Below are positions 24,301 to 39,300 of a stretch of DNA of 64,000 nucleotides, piece after piece. The notes beneath the pieces were generated by a model, which made no database searches, was not told the DNA's origin, and saw only the letters and a program-made list of their open reading frames with translations. The stretch's first letter is position 1; every line of letters starts with the position of its first letter. The stretch is from contig JAGQDJ010000172.1 of assembly GCA_022885665.1 (NCBI GenBank), forward strand, positions 48,018 to 112,017, written 5' to 3'. Made by a program: the position numbers and the translations under genes. Source of the DNA: Triops longicaudatus. Its lineage: Eukaryota; Arthropoda; Branchiopoda; Notostraca; Triopsidae.

Positions 24301-27300
24301 CTGCACATGTGGGAAAGGAAACGAGGGAAGAGGAGGAAAACGGAGTAAAAGGCAGAAAAGGAAGCGCAATTAGAACACTACTTGTGCCTGATTTTCCATA
24401 TTGCCAGAGTGCAAGGCGGTTAAAAGCGAATTGCTTGGTTTTAAAAAGGGAGCAAGTTGAAAACGAGTTAGGAACAGGAAAGGGCAAGAAAGAGGAAACC
24501 AGGACCGTTTTCGTTATCCCATGGTCAAGGTTCAAATTGAGGAGTAAGAAGAGTTTTCTTGTCCTAGAATTCTGCCGAATTGGCGTTGTTAATAGAGCTG
24601 GATGAATTTCACGTTCTTTTCAAGCAGAAACAAATGTTTTAAATTTTCTAAATAATGGAGCTTTTTTTTTTTTTTAAAAAAAAATAGAACCAAATCCTTG
24701 AAATTCACAGGGGCTAAGGTGCTGAAAATCACCATAGAGTTGCGTAATTTTTTATGTATATTTCTGCAGAAACCTAGAAGATTTAATTTAGTAATAAAAA
24801 TAAAGAATCAGTGCGAACTGAGTGAGTTTGACTTAATTCAGCTAAATTCAATCTTGAGAGAGATACTTAATTTAAACTACAAATCACGTTAACTTGAATT
24901 CTATTAGAATTTTAGATGGATAATATTAGGCTTATACAAAGGCCCGAAAAAAAAGGATTTCAGCGAAGTTCAATTCCTTTCACTGTCAGATGCACTTGCC
25001 CTAACGCTCTTTTCACCTACAAACAATTACAGTTCCAAATCCAAGTCTTTGTCCTAACTTTTTATGCAAGTTCAAATCAAAGTCCATTACCTAGCAAAGG
25101 AATTAAATAATCCATTAAATGTATTTCCCTACAAATTGGCAACTATTTAAAATAATTATAAATTTTTTAAGTACACTGGGCCGTCGCTCATCACTGAATA
25201 AATTTTCACGATATCTCATAAACATTCTCGAAGACATAACTGTTTGCAAACATGCGATATTAATACTTCTGAACGCAGGACTTATTTTTTTTTTGGCCAA
25301 ACTTCGCTGCAGACGGATTAATTGGAAACAAATCAGAGTTTATGTAGGACTCGTTGAGCTATTCCTTTCCAGTAGCTACATTCTTAGATGCTTAAAGTAA
25401 AGGTAGTCTATAAAAAGTTACATGCTGTTTTTTCCTTATTTACCATATTTAGCACATGTCAACTATTGTCTCTTTCTAAAGTGGAACAAGGATAGACTGG
25501 CTGGGTTGTACGTTCCTGGTGAAAATGTTAAGTTAATTACATTGAAATTTTCAGAAAAATCTTCCTTAACACATGCATATCCCCTAGCGTTACAAACCAA
25601 TTCCCCTCCAAGTTCATCTCAGTTGACGCCAATCAAGTACAAGTTCAACTCGCTTATTAAAAAAAGTGTTGTCGAACTTGACCAATTCCACAACGAACCA
25701 ATAAATAGGCTTAAGTGCATCAACTCCAGTTTCGTAAAAGCCTGGATTATATTCGTCCGTATTCGATATAATTGATCTTGAATTATCGAGACTTTTTAAT
25801 TAACTGGAATTTTCTTTAAGAAGTAGACTTGGCGAGACATGTAGAAGATCGGGAAAACTTAAGCTGTTTTTGCTACTGATCTTTTTTTTTTTTCTTGTAA
25901 TCACCCGAAATTGTTTTCATGCTGGGTAAAGGGAGTTCTCATCGACGACTTTTGGGTAAAAGACGAAAACTATTGAGAAGTATTGCAAAAAAGGAACTCT
26001 GTGTTATAGAAATTTGTCAGACTTGAGGTATCGTTTTGAAAGTAAACTTGTAATCTCCTCTACTGCCAAATATGGCGAAATTTCTTTTATTCGCGTAGCA
26101 GTGATTCAGTGAAACCTTAATTTTAACGTGCGTTTACGTGACTTTGAGTAATGGAATCTTAACATGATTTTAATGAACGTAACTTTTAAGATTTAGCGTT
26201 CAAATGTGATTTGAAAAATGTGTAGTAAGTTTCAAGTATTATGACACAAAAAAACTTAAATAAAGCAATCTAAAAAAGTAAGAGGCTAAAAGTACGAATC
26301 ATTTTTTTTACTCTGACTTTGAAAACCCTACACTAACAAAAACCCTTAAAACTAAAAGACTTACATTTTAAAGGTATACTATTGAGCAGTATATTGCCAC
26401 GATTTACTGAAGAATTTATGTATTTCACCCCCCCCAAAAATTAGTGTTGGAATAACTTTGGACATGCTGTAATGTTTAGGCTCGATTTGATTTATTTTCC
26501 AAAAGTTTTCAAATCTACTTCGGAGATGTACACACTAAATTGGTTTCGGTCAGTGTGATTGAAAAATTCTATGCATACTTGGAAATATCGAAGTGACTCC
26601 CAAGATTTTGATCTATCTTTGCTCATTTCCAAGCTGTTTTGAATGGCCGTTGCTTTGGAAAGTCTTCAATTAATGCTTGCAAAAAGCGCAACTGGCTTAA
26701 AACGTATCTGATTTTGCACTTCCTTCGAATCAATTTAGGTCTCCGTGTCATTTCAGATTTTTTGTAAGTTGTATTGAAAAAGGGAACCTTTATTTATTAG
26801 ATATTTTCTGAGAAAATATCGAGTATTTAATGAATATGATTTACTGAGGTTTTTAAAAATGATACTTTGGTTGGGAAAAGATGAACTTTTGAGGAAGTGA
26901 TAAGCATTAAGTCTTAGAATAATTTAAAAGATAGGCACATTAGCACAGAGGGGTTTTGAAAACATTCTGTAAATATTATCGTCAATGAAGGAGTCGTGGA
27001 AACGTCATTATCCTGGCTGAAGAGGTATTCGACAAGAACTTTAAAGCGGAACTGGTACGTTCACGCACAACATGTTTTCACTTAATGGCTGGTAACTCTA
27101 AACGCCTGTTTACTAAAGAAGTTAGCAGGGCTTTGAAAGAAACAATCTCTGGTCGTTGGCTTTGGATTTTTAGCATTTCTCTCATCTTGCGGTGCTGCGA
27201 GTAATTAGCCTCGAAGGCAGCGTACCATTTATCCGAAAAATTAACAAGCCTGTAAGAATTAATGAAGACGAGGTCCCATTTTCACCCTTTGGCTGTTTCT

Positions 27301-30300
27301 TCCACTCAGTATATCAAGGGATAATTTTTTCTCCTTTGTGCACAAATTTCTTGATAGTTAAGTTGCCATAGCTAATGCAAATGTGGTTAAGCTTGAGATT
27401 TTAAAACATTTATTAGTTAACTATCTGTAATGACTCAGTTGCCGGTTGCTAATTAATGAATGAACAGTCGAAATTCCAAGCTTTATCACAGTCCTAATAT
27501 ATAATAAATTAACTGAAAAGAAAATGTAGCACAAATTACTATTCTTAGCCAAATCGTCCACGCAAATTGGGACATGAGAGCCGATGAAGCTTTGATCCAA
27601 ACTTGTTAGGCTCCACCGTGGCTTGGCACACAAATTGCATTTGACGCCATTGTATTCCTCGATGATTCCTTTACTACCTTCCAACGCTTTCGGCCTTTCA
27701 GTATTGTTTCTCTTGTAAAAACAGGGAACTTACTTAAATAAGGCCTGAAATGGCGACTTCATATTATCAAATTAAATGTATTAAAGTAATTATTTAAGTA
27801 ATTTCCCTGTTTTTATAGGAGAAACAATATTGAAAGGCCGAAATATATATTTTAAATCTGAATGCGTTCGTAGCATGAAAACTGCTTTCGTGAAGGCCGC
27901 ATGTAAATCTTGTTCAAGTTCACTAGTTCACGGTACCGAAAATATAGCATTTTTTGTTGCAAATTACACCAAAATGGTCCAAATTTCTTCCAGTGATAAT
28001 TTCCAATGCGATAGTTAAACTATCGTTAACTGGGGAGAGCAAATAGTAAAGAAAGCTATTTTTATCGTTTTTATTTCTAGAATACATTTGCTAGTGAAAC
28101 TATTAAAGATGTCAAGTGCCTCTTTGCAAGGGCGGCGGGAGGGAAAAAGTTAGGCTGTTGGCCTGCCAGGAAGCGAAGATCAGGAATTAGAGCACTGAGA
28201 TTATGAAGAGTCACGACGCGTTGGAAAAAGTGAACATATTTTCAACTTTTTTTTTTTTAAAAAAAAAGAACGAACGGCTTTCGGGTTTATTTACTTGTTG
28301 GCAATGGCGCGAGGCAATAACTCGAATTCTGGTGCAGGTGATGAACTCTCGTGAAACTCCGAGAAAACGTACAGTCGTGTGTAAAAGAATTATAAGGTCT
28401 TATTAGACACCGAGTTTTTTTATTTATTTATTCAGAGAGCTTTTATGAAGAGATATTTAAACCATATGGAGACGAAAATCTTTATAATAATTCTTTTTTA
28501 TCTTTATAATAGTTCCAAATTTTAGGAATTCTCGTACTGTGACAGAAGTAATTAACATATTATTAAACAATTTCGACTAATTGTCGAGTTTCACTGTATG
28601 TGAAGCGTAGGAATACGTAGAAAAATAAAGTAGATTAGCTTTTAAATAAAAATAATAATAAGAAAAAAAAACGGTTTCGAGGGCCAAGTTTTTTCCTGAA
28701 CTGGGTAAAGTGTATTTCCGGCCGTTTCTAGGTCAGATGCTGCACTTTTAATCGGTTTCAGTTGATAAAAGGAATCCGCTTACGAGCCAGCTTCATTTGA
28801 TAATTTAGGAAACGGGTCAGCAACTAACGATTCTTTTTTCTTCATGACTTGTAAAGCTACTGCATATGAAACTTCGAAACATTTAAGTACGGTGTTATCT
28901 CGATTGAAGGAACCTCTTGGAAACGTGGAAAACAGTGCGGTATATCCAAAGTTTTATATGGGACGTTTTTATATGCATCCAGATACCTGGAAGTTCCAGA
29001 ACCGTCTAATATAGCCAGCAGTTTGTTATAACGAGAATAAATTGTACTAAAATACGGACGGTATGTGTTACGATAGATTTTACAAAGAAGTGAACGGTTT
29101 CTTATTTAATGAATTAAGGAGCGTATATTGAAAGAATTTCTTGGAGTTTTCGTCTCTTTTTCCTCGATAAGGATCATTACCGAAATATTGCGTCTTGTGT
29201 AACAGAGAAACGAAATTTGCAGCTATTTTCCCCTGCTGTCTCGTGATCGTCGAATCCTAGTTGCCGTCTTCGACGTTAGATGGTAGCGGCTGTCAGAGAA
29301 GTTGTGTTCAACTGTGTCGTTATAGTTTTCAGAGCTTATTCTGTTTGATTTGTAACATTCGTCATTTCCTTGTACTTAACAGTACCTTAGTAATGTACGA
29401 TTAAGTAACTCGGGACAGTACCTTTTCAGCCTTTTCGATATTTAAATTAATAGACGATTTTTAGAGCAAGATTTAAGTTGAAACGTTTGTGTGTTTTATT
29501 TTTTTTAAAAGTGAGATAGAAGTTTTTAGTAGCGCGAATCCAGGAATAGTGTACATTCCAAGTAATTATTGTCCTCTTTTTCTTTTTCCAGGAAAAGCCT
29601 TCGATATTACCTACGTGCGTGTGAAATTCCAGTCACCGCGCCCAGAAAGTTTCGCCATTTACAAACGAACATCCGAAGACGGTCCTTGGGTCCCTTACCA
29701 ATTCTACAGGTTTTTCCTTTTACAATCCATCAATTTGTATCCGGTACTTGTTAGAGTTAGAAAGTACTAGAAAAGAAGCACTGATTCTAAACACACGACA
29801 ATTGCGTGAAGTTCGCAATACCGTCAACTGAGTTATTCTGAACACCTGTTGTAATTTTGAATATTTTAGGAGAAACTGTTGGTGGCTCCCTCATCTATTT
29901 GAGTTTAAAAATGAATAGGCTTCCCGTAGGATAGCAAAACCAAATTTTTGTTTTGCTGCATACTGTAGACACAAGTAAGAAAATAGGGTACATTTGTAGT
30001 GCTTTAGAATTTTTCACTACCAAAAAATAACTGTAAAGTAGTCAGAAGCTTCATTTTCTTCAGAAAGATAGTACAATGAGCAGTCAGTATGGCTCCTAAA
30101 TCAAACAACATTTACCTTTGCCTTGTCTAAAATAGGTGTTCAACGTTACCAATCAAACGTTACCTACGTTACCCTTTCTTGATGTAGTAGCTAATAGGTT
30201 TCTGAAGAGGAGACTTAACTAGCAAAAGAAACCGTAGGAAGTGCTATGAGGTGCGACGATAAAAAAGAATAAATGTTTCAAGTCTTGATTCTCTCTCTTT

Positions 30301-33300
30301 CCGTCGTTTGCTTTTCAGTAAAACTTTTCCTAAAACAACTCGTAATTTCTTTTCAAGAAAATGCTGTCAAAAATATTTTTTTGTAAAAGTTATTCTTTTT
30401 TTGTAGTACATTTTCTTCTTTCTCGTTCAAAGTTGTACTTGCTGTGGGTAACTTTAAACGCGTACTTTCAAAATAAAGTACTTTCACGTCCCAGCACGCA
30501 AGTAAAAACTTAAAGCTTATTCTTTTTTTCGTTTAATTCGGAAACCTTTTATTTTCTTTTTAATGACAAATTAGCCGAAACTGGTGTGAATGTCTAAACT
30601 TATGAATGTTTTCACTGATTAGTTTCGTCTACTAATGTTAGTTGTTTCATGTAAAATCTGTAATCCCCTTAAACTCTTGTACTATAAAAAGGTTTTAATA
30701 TTTCATTAAAGCTTGCTAAATTATCGTCTCCAAAAAGAAAACAAATTCGTTTGGCTGTTTCTTACTTTTAGTCTTTGCCACCATCTACTGAGTAAAATAG
30801 TAACTCATTGCTCATAGGATGGTTTTGCGAATTTTTTGCATAGCCTGAATAAATATTTTTTTTCTAGTTTTGATGAGTACTGTGCATTGCAAATTCACAG
30901 TTAATTTACAGGAAAATAATTAGAATTTTATGTTTTAGTGCATCCTGTCGAGATACGTATGGTTTGCCCGACACACAGTACGTTCGTCGTGAAGACGAAA
31001 CGCGAGCCTTGTGCACACCCGAGTTTTCCGATATTTCTCCCCTGACAGGCGGCAACGTTGCTTTTTCAACCCTCGAAGGCCGTCCTTCCGCTTACAATTT
31101 TGACAACAGTAAAGAACTGCAAGTAAAGGACAGTGCATGGTGTGGAAGTTAGAAATCTCACGATATTGTTTTCAGGAATGGGTCACAGCCACCGATATTC
31201 GTATCACACTGGACAGATTAAACACCTTTGGTGATGAAGTGTTCGGTGATGCCAAGGTGCTCAAGTCTTACTTCTATGCTATTTCGGACTTTGCTGTCGG
31301 TGGAAGGTACGTTTTTATTGATTTTTGGCTATGACAGTAGAAACTTTTTGTAACAAACCCTACTCGAGTGGAGAAAAACTGTTCAATATATAGAAGTTCA
31401 TTTTATTAGAGGCTTTTCTGCTTGTACACATAATCGTGACCTTAAAGTGCGTCTACCGTAATCGACAGTTCATAGTAGAAGGTTCATCACAACGAGACGC
31501 TCTTGTATTTGTATCGTGTCTCTCTTTTGCGGACGTTTAATACTGTTGAACGTGGTGTAGTGTTATCCTATTTTATTATCAAGTGTAGTGCATTTTTCCC
31601 CCTTTCTTCTGTCAGTATGGAAATAGACAAAACCTCTAACTGGAAAGGTACTTGGACTACCAATATCCGAAAAACACATTTAAGACTTTTTTTTTTTACC
31701 CCACATGAGTTCAGGGAAGAGATATTAACATTGAAAGAAAATTCAGTCATTCTCAAAGAACAGTAAGTTACTGGTGTTTGAAACGAAATTTCTGTCAAAT
31801 GGTGATAGTTGCCTTGCGTGCAAAGTGCTACAAATTTATTCAAAATCGTTTTGTCCCATGCAGTCTTATCTTCACTTTATCTTCCACTTTTGCGAATTCT
31901 TTTGCACTTGTTCCCTGCCCTTACTGCACAAGTCAGCGTTTCAGATTTTTGTGTATAAACACTTGATAAAAATTACGTGTAGGCCAGGCTCAGATGTAAA
32001 CAAACAGTAGCCTAGCTTAGAAAGTAATCCCGGTGGTGTTCTACGCGGTGAAAGCATATGGAATATAAAAACATTTATTCATTTGGGATGCAAACATTGA
32101 CACCAAAATGAGTTTACAAGGCTTAGCGGTGAAAGTGTATTAAACCATAGACTAAAACGAATAGCCACTGAAAACTCGTCACGTGTTGACATTTCGGCTC
32201 CTTGTAGGTGCAAATGTAACGGTCACGCTACGGAATGCGTCCCAAGCACATCGCTAGATGGCTCTTCCAAATTGGTGTGTCGCTGTGAGCACAACACAGC
32301 TGGCCCCGATTGCAACGAATGTTTGCCTTTTTACAACGATGCTCCCTGGAAACGAGCGACTGCCGATGACGCCAATGAATGCAAACGTAAGTCTCAGTTT
32401 TATTGTACCATTTAACTGTGAAAGTTCTAATGGCTGTACAGTAATTCTCAATGAAAAACTATCCAAGCAAATCTGCCCTATGCTACCTGCACGCAATCCG
32501 TGAATCGAGCTTGGGCTGCTGGTCAAAAACTTGGGTTCTCTTGAGACGCGCTCATGCAACTGCCGTGGCTTTAGGTATAGGGGAGTTTGTTTGGCTCGTT
32601 TTTATTGAGAAGTAGTGTCCACGTAAGGGATGTTTCATTGCATATTTGCAAACCTCCGTTGTGTTCATTAAAATGCGTATTCGTCAAAACATGCGTTGTC
32701 ACGAATAAAGAAAAAAAAAGGTCTTTAAAATATAGGAATTTGAAGCCAGTTTAAAATACAAATATAGATCTAACGCTGGAATGTTAAATTATTAGTGTAA
32801 TATATTCGAGTGAGTTAAATTTAATAGTGTTAAAGTAGGCCGTGTGTAGGGGACAGTAGAAACGAAAATGCAGCATTAATGATTTTCTAATACCATTTCA
32901 AAATCGAGAATCTAATTTTCATTAGAACACGAAGTTTAAGAGTTTTTTTTTTATTTTAGATCAGCTTATTGCCGGAAACTGAATTGAAAATAAAGAAAAT
33001 CATCTTTGACAAGCGTTAGTGTTTATGAGGTTCATAGCTTTTGTCGTTATTAGCTGCGAAAAAGGTCTTTTTATTACTCCAGCAGTGTTGGTTACATTAC
33101 AAACAAGTTCGTTGCGAAATAGCATGACGTAAAAGTTAACGTGTTACCTCTTTAGTGTGAATATGCGTTTTTTATACTGACCTTACACACCGACAAGACT
33201 GACCAGCAGATTTGCTGTAGTGCTACCAGCGTAGAGAAACGTTTAGTCGCTGGGCGTAAGTTAGTAGCATTTATAAAAGAGCTAACATAAATTCTAGAAA

Positions 33301-36300
33301 ATGAGTTTTTTTTTAAATACTGTAAATAATAACACAAGGGTAACAATGTAACGTATAATATGAAGAAACAAAACGTTTTGAAAGAAGAATGTACAATAAA
33401 TATAAAATAAAGTCTGCTTTGTCGTCAACTATTAATTAAACGTATTTGTTTTTATGCGTAGTTAAATTTTGTAGCTAATTCACAATTATTACATTACCTT
33501 GTTACACAATTGCTCCGTGTTTTGTTTCTGTTTTTAAAGAGTTACTTTCGTTTGTTTTATACGGTTGCTTTGGAGTAATTTCTTCGTTTCCGTCAGTTGT
33601 CAAAAGATGAGTTTTTCAAGGAAAGTACGTCAGGATCTCACGACGAGTAAACCTTTAATGACAAACTTGCGACTATAGTAGACGGATTTTAAGTCTCTAG
33701 AGGTGTATAATGCCATACAAAAGCCTGATATAACGAACAATGGACACGCCAAACACTTTCGTCGGTTCTCAGTGGGTTCGCTATAAGGAGATACTACTGC
33801 ATGAAGTTTCTAAAACATAATTACTAGTTTCCCAAACATAGTAGTTGCGTTTTTAAGGAAAAACACCTCAAACGAACTCGAAAACTTTATCTTACCGAAA
33901 AAAAAGGAACAAAGGAGTTCATGTTTTGCATACCACCCAACGCCCAAAAAGCCTCCGCACATACTAATATTAATAAGTCCACGTTTTCACTGCAGTTCAT
34001 AAGAAGGTATGTGAACACAATCCTTTGAACCTTCCAATGCCAAATCCTATTCCTAGTTCAATAGTTACAATAGTTCCATGTAAAATAAAAATAAAAATTA
34101 ACAGTGAGGAAAATGGTTGCACAGCACTGAAAGTCGAAGACCCCAAAAATCGGTCGAAAGTGCGTAAGTGGGACAGGGAGGATTTCGGCTTGTTACCTGT
34201 CCGAGTCTCCCGAACACGAAAAAGAAAAAGAAGAAGCGAAAAGAGAGAGTGAGACTGAAGAGGTCGGCTTGGCCAAGGGTTTAGTCCACGTAATTCACCC
34301 ATACAAGGTAAACAACATTGAAAATACGCCCGTAGAGACTTTCTGCGTTACCTGTCGTTGTTATAGCAGTTTCTTACACGAAAAATGAGTAAATCTGTTA
34401 AAAAAATAGCGAAACTTAAAAACTCAGAGAGTTAAACCTCTGACAAAAGCAGTTATTTTTAAAGTTAAACCAAGAACCTACGAAAATATTGTCAAAACCA
34501 AATGCAAATCAAAATTGATGCAAATCTCCCCCCCCCAAAAAAAAAATATATAATAATATTACTATTAAAGATTTGAAAGACAGTTAAGACACTAAAGAAA
34601 TGAGGAACTAAAAGCAAGTGACAAATATTAGTAAATGAGTTGCCGAATCCGCGTAAGTTCTGTCACACATTTTGAAAATGAATAGGAATTAATAGGAAAT
34701 GAAGAAAAGATGTTAGGTAAAATAAACAGAAATGAAAGAAATTGATAGATTTGAAAGAATAGTAAGTAAAGATAGAAAAATACACATAAAAATGCTTTTA
34801 AGTTTGCTTGTCAATTTTTTTCAGTACTTGTGTGCTACTGTCGTTAGACTGTTGTAGCTGTGTGCTGTGAAAGATCCATCACTTCTTTTTTCCCGCTGAC
34901 GCCCAAGCCTGCTGTTTCGTTCGAGTCTTAACAAGTTCAAGGTACAGCCCTTTTATGGTGTCTATACCTTCTCGGGCAGAACCCGAAAGTCTCCAGGTAA
35001 CAAGACTTTGCGTTGGTTCCGCACTCGCCCGGCATTCAGACTGTCGCTACTCAGTGGAGAAGAGTCCTGATCTTGTTTGGGTTTTAAGCAGTGCGAAGAT
35101 TTTCCCGCTTAAAAATCTCTTTATTTCTTCAAACGATTCAAAATTCCGCGTGCACTGAAAAAGTTAACATTGGAGCGTTATTTTATCTGAATTGAATTTA
35201 GCTTCAGTTTGAAGGATCAAACAATACAAGTTTAGATTTATATTGACAAGTGAAAAGGTGTCTTGTTTTCAGAAAGCGGTGCACAGTGTTGGGAAATTTT
35301 GTGATATTCTTTAAGAGATTTCGGCAAAATTAGGCGAAGAGAAAGGGCTCGGTGGAATTAAGGTCTAATGCCCAAAGAACGTGTGTGGTGACCAAGGTTG
35401 CGTTCCGTAAGAACGTGCGCTGGTGGTAATTATGGTGTCGAGTGGAATCTTGTTGGCGTTCGCGCTTATGTTCTCTGGAATTGCGGCTCAAAATTGGGAT
35501 GGCAGAACGCCGTGGTATACAGACTCATGTAAGGGTGTCAATATGAAACTTGAGTTATGAAACTTGGATATATTTCAGTGGACATTACTTTTATTAGATT
35601 TATTTACTGTATCACTGCCTACAAATGTATCACATTGGTTGGATCCAGTGTTTTTACTTTTATTGTTATTAAGTTAAATCGTAAAAACGTTCTTGTCACT
35701 GCATTTGTTCTTAATGTTTGGATCACATTCATTATTACAGTTAATATTGGACTGCTTAGTATTTGCACGTTGCAGAGTTGTGCTATGAGTTATTGTATTA
35801 CAGTTACTTTTAGTTTCAAGTTCAAATTTTTACTACGGCATGCAAATTATTTTTTTAAGAAGATGTAATGATTGCATTACAAAGCAATTCGAGTTTGTAT
35901 GATAAGTCTGATTGCAGTTTAGTCTGCGAACACGATTCACAGATTTGTGGACGCTAATGGTGGCACATATGACCAATTGTATGTGTTACAGAATTATATG
36001 TATAGTTTATCTCACAATAACGCAAAATTGTGCTATTTCAAGAAAAACTAGTACACATAATTAATATAGAGTTACTTAATATTATAATACAATTACGTGA
36101 GCTCTTGTTGTGTTCTTATTGTAATTTCTGTCCTAATAAAGCTGCCGTAAATGTAACTCCTGATAAGACAAAATTCCCCATAAGACGAATTTTTAGTCCG
36201 GTCCCGAGCCGATCGACTTAAGCGGAGGGCACTGTAGTATTGTAAATTGACCTTTTAAGATTACCTTACATTACAATGTTAGAGCGAGTAAAAATGTAAC

Positions 36301-39300
36301 GAGGGCATATAGTTACCCCCTAAAAAGTGATGTGGCATTGTAAATTACAATTACATGTAATTAATACACAAAACTGGCATGTAGTATAGGGCTGTAAAGT
36401 TTATTCCAAACACAAGTTTCACCTACTTATCCGCTGGGTGTGCCATTGGGGAAAATGTAAGAGGAGACCATCAAGAAACCCCGCCCAGGATAGTCGCTTT
36501 TGTGTTTGTTCACTATTGTCACTAGGGTAAAAGTAGCGTGCTTATACGTCAAGGTTGCTTACACGCCACTTGTATCCTAGTTACAGTACTGAACAAACCA
36601 TCCTGGGCGGGGTTTCTCGGAAGCCATCTATTTTATTTTCCTCAGTAGCACACCTGGCGGATTAGCAAGAGAAACAGAATTTGGAATAAGCTTTATTGCA
36701 TATTTTCCTTTTCTTTTCGTTAAATAATTGAACTGAATTGCATTTATTTCGCTTTATGTTGGCTTGTCGCGAAAAACACGTTTTTGTAACTTTAGTACAT
36801 GAAAAACAAAAGTAAAATAAATAGATGAATTTATGAGATAGAATCCTAAAAATCGTAAAAGGAAATTTATTATTCTAGTACATTTATTCACGATCATAAG
36901 GTCATTTTAATTGCATTTTATGCATATAACTGTCAAATTTTTATATATGTACAATGGAACTAAAAATTGAATTGAAATTGGTTATAAATTCCTCAGAATT
37001 TAAAAATTACAGAAGAGCACTGTTTTCATTGCAGGACAACTAAATAATCCCTGTATGTGTCTAACGTAGTCAGTGACACCATTGTTATGTTTTCATATAC
37101 AAAGTTCACGACAACAGGCTCCGGCCTACGCAGTTAAAGTATACAAATAATAATAATAATAATAATTATAATCTAAAATAGTTTAAAATAACAGCAAAGT
37201 TTTACACATCCTCTTTCGTTCAAGTGTAGAAGGAACAATTTGGCCGGAGGAAAACAAAAATATGTGCCAAAATTCCTGGTCGGATATAGTTATGTTTTGA
37301 TTATGGTCATGAAATAAGGTGTTAGAGGGGACAGAAGTGAAAACAGCCCAAGGCAGGTTGCGAATGAATGGCACCCCAAAGAAACTGCATAAATAAACAC
37401 TATGCAAATGAACCAGGCAAAAGCGAAGGGCAGTTTGCGTTGTTCACGCATTGCAGTGCAGTAGTTTGGAAGTTTAGCGTCGACACATTGGATAAGACTT
37501 GGCTGTGTTCACGAAACACACTATTGTTCACTTTGAGAACAAGCACGCTTGCAGTTACCTATATATCAACACGCTCGCTTTCTTTTAAATCAGAACACAT
37601 GATATGGGCGGCTAAAGAAGCTAAAGGAAGTCTGGCCTTAAAGTAAACAAAATGTAATTTTTCAGCTTCACAAATCACTTTCACTGACGGTATTCACTCA
37701 CTGGCAAAACATGCTTATAGCACTCATAATTAGCAAAATGAGTGTAACGAAAAGCAAAGGACGAAAAAGTTACGCATTTACCTGAAATATTCATTGTGTT
37801 TACATTGCATATCACTCCCTCTTGAGTCAAGTGAATTGTATTTAATTTTATTCACCAGTTTGACTTCCATTTTTGACTGTAATATTGTTCACGCTGTTGT
37901 TTAATTGCTGTTGTACACAAATGATTTAAAACTTTAATGACCTTTTCTTTTTTACTAATTTTCAAATATTCGTAGTAACTATATTTTACTTAGGGAATGT
38001 GCAAAAAATGAACGAATTTGTTAATCATTAGTTAATAAGCCAAATGTAAACAACCATACAGAGATGTCTAAATAGTCTGATTTAGATACAGTATAATCTC
38101 GCTATAACGTACACCGGCTATAACAAACAAGCGCCTATAGCACACAAGATCTACAGGTCCCGGCGAAACGCTTATATAAATGTACAGGGAGCACTTCGGC
38201 TATAGCGAATTCACCTATAAATAATTTTCTCCTATAGCGTACACAATTTGCGGTCCCTATGGCAATTTACACTTGTTTTTTTCCTTCTGCTATAGTAACA
38301 CAAGCGCTGCCGCACTGTAACTCATAAACAACAACAGACCTAGAGGGAAAATTCGTGTTCCACAAGATCACGATAACTAGTGTTCTAGGGCTCCTCAAAC
38401 AAGCCCCTTTGGTGCTTTCGCTCTCAAATGACTTCCATTGGCCATATGTGATTATAGATGAACACAGCAAAAAGACCATTTATTCGACTGTGCTCTATTA
38501 TTTCAGTAAGAAAATGGCAAAAAGGCTGCTCTTGTGAAGCGGCATCCGTTAGCACGTGACGTGCTATGTGAAATAATAGATATGACAAGAAATATGAGTA
38601 AAACTATGTTCTAAGGCAATCGGGCTTATATTGGCTATTACATAGAATCGGCTATAACGCGCGCATTTTTCGCCCCCTTGCCTGTACGTTATAGCGTGAT
38701 TTTACTGTATACACTTGTCGCTCTATAAAGTTTCACACAAGGTGCTATACCATTAGCGACGTTTTGGAAGTCAGATCATGCTCGAAGACTATTATCACAT
38801 TTTGTCATTATCATTTCGCAGTTACATTTACGAAATGATATATTACGTTGTCATTACTTTGAATAAAATGCTTAAGTATAATAAGCATCGGTCTGCTTTT
38901 AAAAATCGTATATTAGACAAATACACATGATTTTTCCCTGTGTCCAAGCAGTACTTTGAATTATACAATTTCTTTGCTAAAGGACTAAACGAATTGTAAT
39001 AGCAATGTAAATGACTCTTTTCAAATTAATAGTTCGTCGCATTACAGTTTAAATTCTCCGAAAAAGTAACTGTCATGACAAAGTAAAATTACATGTACCC
39101 ATTACACAATACACAACAAAGTGACCCAGTCATTAATACCGTATATTCATCATTTTTGTTTCTTTTCAGCGTGCAACTGTAACGGATTCTCCAATCGCTG
39201 CTACTTTGACCAGAATCTCTTTGATCAAACGGGCCACGGTGGTCACTGCTTAGACTGCGGTGGAAATCGCGATGGTCCTAACTGCGAACGCTGCAAAGAA

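Larger units (their letters stand above)
21187..29591 (+). other. Laminin intron 2, 8.4 kb
   Basis: The largest intron of the gene (GTAAGT at 21187, AG at 29591). It contains a TTACATTAC-type tract (22285-22440) followed by TATAACG words (22440-22570) that look like ends of pogo/mariner-like relics. It also contains a foldback element (27688-27843) and a probable small TIR element near 28886-29048. No coding exon was recognised. Confidence 0.75.
15378..31306 (+). other. LanB2: Laminin gamma: signal peptide and LN domain, exons 1-5
   Basis: Exons 15378-15635, 20910-21186, 29592-29709, 30939-31122, 31176-31306. Exon 1 gives a 46-residue basic/Gly-rich leader, a hydrophobic core (47-60, LTLLVLVMSLVSVI), and then the first LN residues. 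A second in-frame ATG (15492, Met39) would give a normal-length signal peptide. Exons 2-5 carry the LN polymerisation domain: NNNDNLTWWQSDTMFEG, AFDITYVRVKFQSPRPES, DEFSDISPLTGGNVAFSTLE, RPSAYNFDNS and LKSYFYAISDFAVGGR are all present, so the N-terminal domain looks functional. Confidence 0.93.
32387..39169 (+). other. Laminin intron 6, 6.8 kb
   Basis: GTAAGT at 32387 and AG at 39169. It carries a one-sided TATAGCGAACCC repeat end near 33715-33805, a TTACATTAC-type tract (35850-36370), a 142-bp TIR element, a (TAA)n run and a 619-bp pogo-like element. No nested gene was seen. Confidence 0.75.

Noticed and set aside
27131..28406. Several 60-90 codon open frames in laminin intron 2
   Set aside because: Overlap the foldback element or AT-rich intron; no homology or splice support for a nested gene.
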